From Chaenocephalus aceratus (taxonomy: Eukaryota; Chordata; Actinopteri; Perciformes; Channichthyidae): a stretch of DNA of 64,000 nt. The DNA is taken from assembly GCA_023974075.1 (NCBI GenBank), contig CM043807.1, positions 3,365,440-3,429,439 of the forward strand, read 5' to 3'. Below are positions 41,501 through 54,412 of the stretch, piece by piece; position 1 is the stretch's first letter, and each line of letters begins with the position of its first letter. A program made the position numbers and the translations under genes. A model generated the notes under the pieces. The model searched no databases, was not told the origin of the DNA, and saw only the letters and a program-made list of their open reading frames with translations.

Positions 41501-44500
41501 ATCCAGTCTGTATGCACATCTGAGGAACTGTCCTCACCTGGATTCTATGGCACTTTCCACAGACAGAGGCAGTAGATCCTGTCGTAGGTCGTCTCCTGTG
41601 GACCAGAAAGTTAATCAGTGTTCTCACATTCAGACATATGGATGTTAACTCAACATGAGGCATGCCTGATCCATGAGGGAGACTCACTGTGACTCTGTGA
41701 GTGATGACAGTCTGCAAGGCCTCAGAAGAAATCTGCAACAGAGAGCCGACCCTCCTGGCCTCCGTCTCGCTGAAGATCCGCGCCACCTCAAACGACTCGC
41801 TCTGAAGCAGAAATGATGTATAGTCGTGTTCACACCGCAGTACTTTTCCCACTTTAGTTCCGATATAGTTCCGAAATGTTGCGTTCACACCAAAAAGAGC
41901 CGGAACTAAAATTAGTTCATGAGAACCTTTTTACCCCCTTTTCCGTCAGTTTTCAGTCCCTTCTAGAGAGAAGGTACTTTCGTGGGAGAAAAAGGTTCCT
42001 ATGTCTGATTGGCTGGGCGGATTGCAAACCACGCCCCGTAAAACTCCCAAAAAGTTTTGTGAAGCCGCCATTTTATTATCCTCGCATTATTAGCATTATT
42101 AGCATTATTAGCATTAGCATTAGCCCAGCGCACAAACGCAGATAGACTAACTTATGGCAACACAAACGAAAACATGGGAGCGGTGGAGTGATGAGGAGGT
42201 GTCGGCGTTCTGGCGATTTACTCGGAAGGCTTCAGTAGAAGCTGCTGGGAGTCCCAGCAGCTTCTACTGAAGCCAGTCCCCAACTCCGGGGACTTCCGGC
42301 TGAGGACTTGGGGCGGCAGTATACGCCGTGAAGTTGTTTGCGGCCTGCCAGTAAACCCAAAGTAGAAAGAAGAAGTGACGTCAGCGGCTTCATTTGCCTA
42401 ATCATTCCCCCAGGGACTTATTCCGGTGTGAACGCGATCTGTTCATGAGAACTAAAGAGTTCTGATGAACCTTTGTGGGAAAAGTACTGCGGTGTGAACG
42501 CGCCTCCCCCCCCCGCCCGCACGCACGCACGCACACGCACGCACCCACACACACACACACCTCGTAGGAGCTGAAGCAGACGTTGCCGAGGTGCAGGATG
42601 GAGGACAGGATGGCCCAGATGGTGGAGATCTGGTCAGCGTGCAGGCCGATGGTCTCAAAGCACTGAAGCATCAGCTGGAAGTCCTGCTTGTCCTGCTTAC
42701 CCTTCAGCTCACATGCACCACCCTGGAGGAGAAATTAAATATGGGACATGTATATCGATAGGAAAACATGACATTACAAACAGCAGAGATGGAGAATAGT
42801 TTCTGGAGGAGTGTGGTACTTGGTTCAGGTAGTAGTAGGTCTCGGCTCCTTGCAGGTAGAGCTCCTGTTTGTCCCAGTCGTTCATCCCCGCCAGCAGCTC
42901 ATAGAACACGTGGAAGTTCCTCTCCTCATGGGCCTGCAGGGGAGGGTAACAGAACGGAGGACCTTCAATAAACAACTGCAGTAAACCACACATACAAATC
43001 TGTGGTTGTGTTGTTTACTTATTTACACTCCAACCCATTGGAAAGAATGTTGAAATGAAATGAAATTAGAGAAAAGGTAACCATATGCTTTCTGAAAACA
43101 GCCCTGGTCTATGGTGTCGGCCAGTCTGAAGCCACCCCATTCATCACACATCAGGCAGACACATTTAATGGGGCTATGACTTTTTTGAAGCCGTAACATT
43201 GTTATGGATGCTTTGGAATAATACGTACACTGTAGCACTGTCACTATAAACCTGTGCATAGACTCACTTATATGACATTTACTCAAGTCAAGCAAATGGT
43301 ATATAAATGTAACATCATAACTCCTCCATGATGTCTGTTTGAGCACACAGCACACATCAGTCAATGTCCTCACCTGAAATACAACCCTGGACTTCTCCAG
43401 GAGATATTTGGACAACGAGGTTCCCACAACAATGCCACTGTCAACCAAGATGAGAGACAGACGACACATCAAAAAAGAACTCACCCAATGTCTTCAGGGG
43501 GATAACAAAGGAACATGAAAAGATGTATCTACCATCAGGGGAACTCACTGGAGAATGTGGATGTGGAGGTACTTGCCGAAGCGACTGGAGTTGTTGTTGA
43601 GGATCGTCTTGGCATTCCCGAAACTCTCCAGGATGGGAAAGACCTCCATGGGCTGGAGGAGATAGAAATATATCAAATACAAAATGGGTGGAAGACTAAA
43701 GGATACACGGGCCAAACTTTACATTTAATTAAAATGTTTTCTTTTCTAGTTTTCCTCAGATTCGTACCTGTCGCAGGTTGTTGTTCCTGCCCTGGTACAT
43801 GGAGCTGAGGTAGTGTACTATCAGCTTGGTAGCTTCAGTCTTCCCTGAACCACTATGGCCACTGCACAATAATTAAGATTACCATGAATATGTCACAGCT
43901 TAAACATTAGGTGAAATCGGCTTATTGTTTATTGTATACTATGTACCATGAAATATGACTCAACGTGTACACTGATGCTGGCAGATCAGTGCTGAGCTAA
44001 ACCCTGACATGAACATGATCACAATGACTTTAACATTAGCATGCTGATGTTGAGCAGGGGTTAAAAAAAACCTGTTGGTGTGTATGGTGGAATCCTTCTT
44101 CATGTATTATATCTCTGCCTTTTATATCTTTATATTACAATAAACAAGCAATAGTTTCATTTTCAAAACGCTAAGTCATTTCCTTAAACGACCACTGTAT
44201 ATCGGGTAAGATAACGGAACAGGAGGAAGAGAGCATTTTTGTGGGACGTTATCAGTGGTAAATCCACATTTGGTTCATTTGGCAGTAGGACAGGAGGAGT
44301 ACTGATACCCCTTCGTCAAAAAAAGTGACAGGTAGTGGTGACAGGTCACACCTCTCCCGACATGCAAAGAGCTAAGTCCCGCCCCCCATTGCGAGATCCT
44401 GATGGATTGGGTACAAGGAGGTTAAGGAAGCTAAGGCCGCCCCATTGTTCGAGATCCTTTGATTGGTGTTATCACAGGTAGGGTGAAAAGGCCCCCCTGT

Positions 44501-47500
44501 GGGCCCTTGTTGTGAGTTCTTTGATGTATTGAGGAAGATAGCCTTTGAAGGTATGGTGGTCGGGCCCCTGGTCCCCTCACACCCCGTAGTCTAGTCCTGG
44601 GGGGTTGTTAAACAGTAGGTGTGAAAAGCCCCCTGTGTAGTGGCCTTTTGTTGTCTAATTCTTGATGTGTTGATTAAGGCAGACTCTTTGAAGTTATGTT
44701 GTATGGCCCCTGCCCCAGAGGAATATTAGCCTTGGGGGGCCCTTTGATGAGAGGTGTTAAACAGGTAGGTGTGATTTCACACTGGTGGTATAAGCCTTTG
44801 ATGTTAATCTAGGTGTCTCTTTGAAGTTATGTGGGAGACTGTCTACCCACCCCCCCCAGCAGCCCCCCTTTTTCTCACCCCTTCCTTAGGGCTATGACGG
44901 CCCAGCAGAGATAGTGGGGGTGGAATTAGATGAAGACAGAAACACACTCAAACTAAATTAAAAAAGACAGTCATTTCCACTTACCAAGTCACCTTTCAAA
45001 AAGAAACATGAGACGCCTCGAATTGGGTTTAATCAGCCTGTGACAACTTACCCCGCAGCACCGTCCGGAGCGCCAGTCAAGAAGCGAATGCAGCAGCAGT
45101 GCGGGGTTCAGACGCCTACAGCCGAAAGATCTGTGCACAAACTTATCTCGTGCCCTCTTCTGGTCATGTGAGCGTTCATGTGTGTTGGAGGAGGGGTCTG
45201 TAAGGAAGTCTGAAGGAAGGGGCATATTTCCCCCCCCCGGTTGTGTACTTTCAAATTATAGCTCACTCGAGATGGTTTCTCCAAAATGACAGGTTTTGCA
45301 TACATAAAAAGTGTATCTTTCAGTTCCTTTGTGAGTGAATTACACACAAATCTGCAGAGTGTCACTAAAAAGTTTTACGCAGTGACTGACATTCTGTATG
45401 GGAGTTCACACCCGAGCAATTTTTTTAAATCAAAAAACTTGCCTTTTTAGAGTCAGAATCCTAACGAAATCTCCTCAAACAGAGTACTTCATGGTAGTGG
45501 TCCGCTTTTATACACAAAAGTGTATCTTTTCAGTAACTTTCTCAGAGAATTAAGCATAAATCTGTCAAATGTTCAAACAGCCTTGTTTTCACTGAAATAG
45601 CCTCAAAATCACAAACTGCCATTAAGAGTCAGGTGCTTAACAAAATCTAATAAAACAGAGTACTTTCTACAGATGAGGCATCTCAACTCAACGCACTAAG
45701 TCCCACCCACTCAGCAAATCATATAAAACTAAGGACGACCGTTGAAAACTAGCCATGGATCTGAGAAAAACCAAGTCTGATGTAGCCTACCCTTATTATC
45801 ACCAGGATAACGGATATGGGCTTAATGACTGGATGTTACAAAGTAGGGGAGAGGATGTTCCCGAAGAAGAGCTCTCCTCTATATCATATCCATGTAAGGT
45901 CTTTAGGACAAAAGAGGACCATGATAACATGACATATGAAGAATATCTTTCTTTAAAAGATGGTATTATAGATAACCTTTATAGAAAAAGTATATCTCAT
46001 ACCACTCGCCAAGATCGCAAACGACAATTAGCAGAAAAGAAAAAGTAAAGAAAAACGAAGAAAAGAAAAAGCAAAATTAAAAGGAGAAGAAAAATTAAAA
46101 GCAAACGCAGAATGCGAATGAAAAGAAAAGGGGCCAGAGGACGGAAAACGAAAAAGACAAAAAAGGAAGGTGAAAAGAAAAAGAAACAAAGTGAAGAAAT
46201 TTAAACTAGAGGATGGTGTTGTAGAGCCATTACCGGATCATAATAATCTTATAGATCATCTCCCGCTAACCGACTGCTGCGAATGTGTTGAACAAATACC
46301 AAAAGCAATGGCATTTGCTTCAGTATAATGAGAGAAAAAGCTCGATACTGTGGAATTGCCCAAATTGGCGACAGTGTCAGAATATGTATTAAAAGACTGT
46401 TGGAGGATCTCTATTCTAGTGTCGGTTGTCATTACAGCGAAGGATACGCCAAAACGTGTGACGACATAGACAAAGCTTTTGAAGACAATTATATGGTACC
46501 TGTCCTTACAGCTAAACAAATCCTACGCCAGGTATTCAACAGACCACAAGAAGCACAAGAAGCCCCAGAAAGGATTACATTCAGAGCTAATAATGGAGAA
46601 ACCGAAGAAGAAGCAAAGCAGATTATAATCGTTGCGGGTGAAAGGATAGAGAATTTGCATGTGATGTTAATGCATTTATCTGATACAAAAAATGCATTCG
46701 TATACTTCCAAGAGACCCCTAAACATCTACTTGGGCTGTGTGAATTGAACGATAAACCTATCACTGTCAATGAAACGCGGAGAGAAGCAGCAGTGCAAAT
46801 CGTTAAGTCTATTACCTTGTATGCACTACGACATTAACTTGGTAAAATGTAATATGTTTTTTATGAAAATGTGTTGAATGTTGTGTTTTTTCAATTAAAC
46901 AACCATTAAAAAAATGAAAATGTGTTTTATTTTTTGCTTTCATATATAGTAATAGTATTGTAAACGAAACATTTAAAGTGTATCATGTGCTCTCATTGTA
47001 TGCTCTGTTTTTTGACATTGCTTTTGGTATTTGTTCAACACATTCGCAGCAGTCGGTTAGCGGGAGATGATCTATAAGATTATTATGATCCGGTAATGGC
47101 TCTACAACACCATCCTCTAGTTTAAATTTCTTCACTTTGTTTCTTTTTCTTTTCACCTTCCTTCTTTTTGTCTTTTTCGTTTTCCGTCCTCTGGCCCCTT
47201 TTCTTTTCATTCGCATTCTGCGTTTGCTTTTAATTTTTCTTCTCCTTTTCATTTTGCTTTTTCTTTTTCTTCGTTTTTCTTTACTTTTTCTTTTCTTTTC
47301 TGCTAATTGTCATTTGCGATCTTGGCGAGTGGTATGAGATATACTGTTTCTATAAAGGTTATCTATAATACCATCTTTTAAAGAAAGATATTCTTCATAT
47401 GTCATGTTATCATGGTCCTCTTTTGTCCTAAAGACCTTACATGGATATGATATAGAGGAGAGCTCTTCTTCAGGAACATCCTCTACTCTACTTTGTAACA

Positions 47501-50500
47501 TCCAGCCATTAAGCCCATATCCGTTATCCTGGTGATAATAAGGGTAGGCTACATCAGACTTGGTTTTTCTCAGATCCATGGCTAGTTTTCAACGGTCGTC
47601 CTTAGTTTTTATGATTTGCTGAGTGGGTGGGACTTATTGCGTTGAGTGGGAGGCCTCATCTGTAGAAAGTACTCTGTTTTATTAGATTTCGTAAAGCATC
47701 TGACTCTTAATGGTAGTTTGTGATTTTGAGGCTATTTCAGTGAAAACAAGGCTGTTTTGAACATTTGACAGATTTATGCTTAATTCTCTCAGAAAGTTAC
47801 TGAAAAATACACTTTTGTGTTTAAAAAGCTGAAAAAGTAGATAATGAAGTAGACTTTGTGTCCGTAGATTTCGCTAAGATTCTGACTCTTAATGGCAGTT
47901 TGTGATTTTGAGGCTATGTCAGTGAAACAAAAGGCTGTTTTGAACATTTGACAGATGTATGCTTAATTCTCTCAAGAAGGTTACCGAAAGATACACTTTT
48001 CTTTTTAAAAAAGCTGACCACTACCATGAAAGTACTCTGTTTGAGGAGATTTCGTTAGGATTCTGACTCTTAATGGCAGTTTGTCATTTTGAGGGTATTT
48101 CAGTGAAACAAGGCTGTTTTGAACATTTGACAGATTTATCCTTAAATTCTCTGGTTTCCCCCATGGTGGTGTTGATGGTGGCCCCGGAGTCTGTTCCTGG
48201 CTGCAACTCGCGGGGGGAGTCTTGGCTTTTCTCTGCTCCATGGCTAGTTTACAACGGTCGTCTTAGCGAGGTCCTTCGTTTTAGATGATTTGCTGAGTGG
48301 AGGGTGGGGCTTATTGCGTTGAATGGGGGTAGTCAATTATAGAATTGAGAGTTTTTAGAAAAAAGTTCTTTAAGCGTTGTAGCTTTTCATCTCATCTCCA
48401 GCAATAGGTCATCATTTAAGAACAAGTAATAGTTTTGTCAAGATTCTACAGAAAAAAAGTCAAAAAGTATAGTATGTCAGAAATATGGAAAAGTCATTGT
48501 GTACAAATAGTATGTTGAAAATCAAAAAAAGAAAAAGAAAACTCAATTCAATACAAATTAATGAATATTTTACCCCTGTTCGAAAGTTTTGCACCCCTTA
48601 AAGAAAAACCCCTTCCTTACCAAGTACTTCATATTATACCCTTTGTTAAGTGTTGCGTACATCAAGGTGTATCTTAAAGTATCTTGGTAGCAGAAAATAA
48701 CTAAAATGTAAGGTTATCAGAAAAGAAAAAACCTTGTTTAACTGAACAAGTGTTGCATACGCCAAAGTGTGTCTAAAAGTATCTTAGTACCACAAGAAAA
48801 AAGAGAAGAAAGCGTTGATGTTAACAAAAACTGGATTGTTCCACTGAAATAATAAATAAATAATTTCAAGAAGTGCTCTTAAAAAGAACAAATGTATTCA
48901 GATAAAGTATTTTGTTAGACTATTAAGTCCACGATGGTTACATTTAACCCCTAACCCATTTGTATTATATGTTTGTTTTCCTAATAAAAACAGAGTCACC
49001 TGAATTAATTTTGTCTCCATACCTTTTATTTTTTACATTTTGTAACAATCTTTAAACATTTGTAGAGAACAAACACTGTGGTTAAAATGAGTGTCTTTAT
49101 GATGTCTCTCACACCGTTGTTTTTTTTCACAAAATTCATTTTTAAACACATCATCTTGATACAGAGATAACACATTTTCGTAAGACAACCCCGACCCTCT
49201 TTTTACATAGGTAGAATACACAATGTTTTTCTTTGAGGGGTCCTTAGTTTAAAATGATCTGGTGAGGAGGGTGTGACTTGTTATGTTAAGTGGGAGACGG
49301 AGTCCTCTGTAAAGGTGAGATTCTTTTTCACCAGTATAATGTCCATCGATGTCTGACTCTGTTTAAAAAGTTCTTTAAGCTTTGTAGCTTTTTCATCAAT
49401 CATTTTCAGCCAAGCAGTCAGAGGCACCCGCACAGATGTCTGAAAAACTCCGCATGTAGAGTTAAAATACTCCAAAACAAAATCATCAGAGGGGTCCTTC
49501 CCCAGCGTTTCCAAATGGCTTGCACGGTAATACCATCGCCCCGATGGTCCGCTTTTAGTTTCCCAGACGGTGCTTGTCAGGACTCTTCTCACTTCTGGCA
49601 GCGGGGAAATAACTCTTTCTTCCTCCACATTGAGGGGCGGCGGTGAAATCTCTTCTTTGGTCTCGCATGCTGTCTGTGTTTCTTTGCTTTTCTTTGCAAA
49701 TATCTTGTATACCGCTGGTTCCACTATGGTTTCTTGATGCACTACTTCTTCCGATACAGTGGTTGCGTGTAGATCTCTGGAAGACACCAGAGTTAACACA
49801 GCCCAATCTGTTGAGGTCAGTGTCGCTTTAACACTGCGGGGTCCATACGTTTCTCCATTCTTCAGATTGTATAAATGCAGTTCATTCCCCATATAGTTGA
49901 ATACATAACCCCAAACATCGCCATTCTTCATGAAGTTCTTCGGCTGGAGGCGTCTGAATCCGGCACAGATATTGCATTAGTTTCTTGATTGGCGCTCCGG
50001 ACTGATGGCTGTACGTTGTCACAGGCGTCTCACTTAATCAGTGAGACATATCCCATATCTATGCTTCTCTTGGCCATTTTTCTTTTTTTTTAAAGGTGAC
50101 TTGATGAGTGGAAATGCCTGGCCTGTTATTTAGTTTGAGCGTATTTATTTTCATCTATTTCCATCCCCTTACTGTTAAATGTTGTGGTGAGGAGTGCGGG
50201 ACATGTTATGTTGAGTAGAGGCGGAGCCCTTGTACAAGCTGGAGGCTTCATGGAGTGAAATGGAGCAGAAAGACATTCTTTATGGGTACAGCAAAATTCT
50301 AATATTATCCCTAGTACAACCTCACACAAACTTAATATTGGGTTTCCTTATAGTGGTGTAAAGTAATTATAAAAAGACAAAGATCATGTTTTTTAAAATG
50401 TTTTATTATTTCCCCTCTTCAGAGAGACTTTTCTTATAGCTAGTAAAAAGTAATTACACATTAGTTCACAGTCGCTACAATTAAAAAGAGAATATCCTCA

Positions 50501-53500
50501 GGTATCACTAATAAAAAACCGAAAAGCCATTTTTTGTCTTTCTCTCTTTTCTCCATTATATTTTTGAAAAACTACATAGTGATTTCTAACAAAATACAAC
50601 ATACAACTAATACATTTATACATATTACGACTTTTTGAGATATTTTCAACACTATACGTGTAACTTTTTTATAGGGCTTCAAATATTTTGCATGTCTGCA
50701 TAAACACGGTTTCATCTTTCTTGAAACTGTCCGTTTTACAAAAGAGTGAAGAATAATGGCTGTTTTCTGCTTCTTCATCCTCTGAATTTTCCTCCCCCGT
50801 CCCTCATCCTTCTCATCTCACAGATAGTGTTCTAAATCTGCATACCTTCCCTGCACTTTTGTGTATAAAAGCTGAAAAAGTAGATAATGAAGTACTTGGT
50901 TTTAGTTTAGATTTCGTTAAGCACCTGACTCTTAATGTCAGTTTGTGATTTTGAGGCTATTTCAGTGAAAACAAGGCTGTTTTGAACATTTGCCAGATTT
51001 ATGCTTAAATTCTCTGAGAAAGTTACTGAAAAGATACACTTTTGTGTATAAAAGCGGACCACTACCATGAAGTACTCTGTTTGAGGAGATTTCGTTAGGA
51101 TTCTGACTCTAAAAAGGCAAGTTTTTTGATTTAAAGACTTTTTTACAGACACTGCAGATTTATGTGTAAAGATTTCGTTAAGAATCTGTCTCTTAACCCA
51201 CCATCCCCCGAGAGCCAAAACATACTCAACTCCTGCAGCAGCTCGGGTGTGAACTCCCATACAGAATGTCAGTCACTGCGTAAAACTTTTTAGTGACACT
51301 CTGCAGATTTGTGTGTAATTCACTCACAAAGGAACTGTAAGATACCTTTTTATGTATGCAAAACCTGTCATTTTGGAGAAACCATCTCGAGTGAGCTATA
51401 ATTTGAAAGTACACACAACTGGGGGGGGTGAAATATGCCCCTTCCTTCAGACTTCCTTACAGAGCCCCTCCTCCAACACACATGAACGCTCACATGACCA
51501 GAAAGAGGCACGAGATAAGTTTGTGCACAGATCTTTCGGCTGTAGGCGTCTGAACCCCGCACTGCTGCTGCATTCGCTTCTTGACTGGCGCTCCGGACGG
51601 ATGGCGGTAAGTTGTCACAGGCTGATTAAACCCAATTCGAGGCGTCTCATGCCATTTTTCTTTTTTGAAAGGTGACTTGGTAAGTGGAAATGACTGTCTT
51701 TTTTAATTTAGTTTGAGTGTGTATTTCTATCTTCATCTAATTCCACCCCCACTATCTGCTGGCGTCATAGCCATAAGGAAGGGGTGGAGAAAAAGGGGGG
51801 AGGCTGGGAGGGAGCGGGTAGACAGTCTCACGCATAACTTCAAAGAGACACCTACATTAACATCAAAGGCTTATAACACACCAGTGTGAAATCACACCTG
51901 CCTGTTATAACACCTCTCATCAAAGGGCAAACATCAAAGGCTAATTATTCAACTCTGAGGGGCAGGGGCCAGACAACATAACTTCAAAGAGTCTGCCTTA
52001 ATCAACACATCAAAGAATTAGACAACAAAAGGCACTACACAGGGGGGCTTTTCACACCTACCTTCTGATAACACCCATCAAAGGATCTCGAACAATGGGA
52101 GGCGGGACTTAGTTCATTAACATACTTGTACCCAATCACATCAAAGGATCTCGCAATGGGGGGCGGGACTTAGTTCATTTGCATAAGTAGGGAGAGGTGT
52201 GACCTGTCACACTACCTGTCACTTTTTTTTACGAAAGGGGTATCAGTATAACTACTGACAGTGTACAGTGTGTGTTCATGGTGATGAAGGGAGATGTCAC
52301 CTTGTAAATCAGAGTGGCTCATTGATGTGTCTCTGTATTATAGAGGTTCGGAAAGAGCAGGTTTTAAAGTGTAAACCCCAGGCCGGAAAGGTCAAACCGA
52401 GAATTGTGTGTAAACCTCATTGAAATAAATGATACATTATGATATTGGTGTGCTCATCAGTACCTGATGATGATGCACTGCTCCTGTGTGGAGGCCTGAT
52501 GAGACTGACTGAAAGCAGCGTCAGCTATGGCATACACATGGCTGAAGCATAGAACAACACAGGGTCAAACATTAGGACAGAATAACGTCAGGCAGAGACG
52601 TTCCGATGGGTTCAAACTAGGGCTGTCAAACCGATTAATGTTTTTAATCAGATTAATACAGCTTAATCAATTAATTAATCATGATTAATCACCATTCGAA
52701 CTATGTCCAAAATATGCCATTTATTTATGTATATTGTTGTGGGAATGGAAAAGATAAATGAAAAGAAGGCGGATATATCCATTTAACATACAGTATCTAT
52801 GTTTATTATAACATTTTTCTGCATGTCAAAAATGAAAGACAACCCACACACCTATCAATCATCAAACGTGGGTCTTAATTCATGATTTCTATCAACGGGG
52901 GAGTACTTCAGGAAAGTCAACAGAGGTGGGGGGGCGCTAGTGGAGTAATTCGTGACCACAGAGTGTGAACGTTGTGATCAGCTGTTTTAGCGCAGTTCTC
53001 CAGTGATGGGGGGAGTCTCCCTCCGCAGCCGGTTGGCAGTTTTGGCACAGTTTCCGTTGTACAGACCGACGTTAACAGCAGCCCTGTCTGTGCACACGGA
53101 GACCGACTCTGTCGTCCGGTGATCTAACCGCCTTCTGGAAAAGCTTCACAAGTACGTCGGTACGCAAATGCGCTTTGTGACACAAGTGACGGTACGCATT
53201 TCAGATTACGCACATAACCTGCGTACCAGTTATGTGCACCCCTGTACCAGAGCCATATTATTACTATTATATGGCTCTGCCCTGTACTACAGCAAGAGTA
53301 TTCTCCGTCGGGACTTCCTGCAACAACACCACGCCGTTATCAAAGATGTTCTATTGAGAAGACGATCACTACGTGACCAAAGTTTTCAAAACCGTGGCTA
53401 CTGAAATCAATCTTACTAACTGCTGTCTGTTGCAATTTACTCCGCACGAGTTGGCAGACTTTATTTTGCTTACTTTAACATCATTTTTCATGGTGGGGCT

Positions 53501-54361
53501 AAGCCATTTTCTTGGTATGGGTGTAGCCTACCCCAGCCATACCCTGGCGCTGCCACTGGTGGCACGTATGGGGCGGGCCATTCTGCACATGCGTTAAATG
53601 CGTTAAATATTTTAACGCAATTAATTCAAAAAATTAATTACCGCCGTTAACGCGATACTTTTGACAGCACTAGTTCAAACCTTTGATGAGAAACATTCTG
53701 ATAGCTCTAATTGAAATGAAAATGAAACAAAGAAAGTGGATGTGGGAATGGTCTGCTCACGGGGGGTTTCTCTGCTGCTCTTTGCCCTCGTACTTGAGTC
53801 TCAGCTCCTCTGTGTAGATGTTAAGGGCCTTGAAGGGGTTAATGGACAGCATCATGTTGCCAATATAAGTCTGGGGAAAAGAAAAGGACATTCGGATAAT
53901 AAACACTAAAAGCATTATTGTTGTACGTTTTAGGGCGGGGGGGGGGAAACAGTCTGAAACAGATATGTATCTCTGATTTAATTTGGTTGTTGCTTTTTAT
54001 GTATTTACAATATCGTATCCCCTCACTAGTTTTTTTTGTGCAGATTTCCACTATGTCTCATTGACCTTCTCAGTTGATGGAATTGGTTTGTTTTTTTAGC
54101 TCACTTTATTCTGTGTATTTCTAATATATTTAAACTATTATTTTGAAAAACCTCTTTATTCTAAATTTGTTGTTGCAGTATGAAAGTATTTCACACATAT
54201 AATATAGCATTAAGCCTTTGAGGTGTTTGAGATCATAGTGTGAGGACAGTAACTCACATAGATACAGTCACGGTGGAACCTCTTCTTCAGATTGAGAAGC
54301 ACGGAGCTCTCACACACCTCCCTAAGAGACAGGTTCAAACAGTGCATATTTATACTGAAGG

Positions 54362-54412
<51 letters not shown>

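Larger units (their letters stand above)
44295..52256. mobile_element. Polinton-like palindromic element 2, asymmetric
   Basis: 7,962 bp, starts AGGAGTACTGATACC, ends GGTATCAGTATAACTACT; flanks GACAGG (44289-44294) and GACAGT (52257-52262) form a 6-bp duplication with one mismatch. Left arm 44295-46310, spacer 46311-47015, right arm 47016-52256. The right arm carries about 3.2 kb (47815-51050) absent from the left. The inner junction (GACATTGC joined after CTGTTTTTT) is the same as in element 1. No polymerase, ATPase, integrase or capsid gene. Confidence 0.85.
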
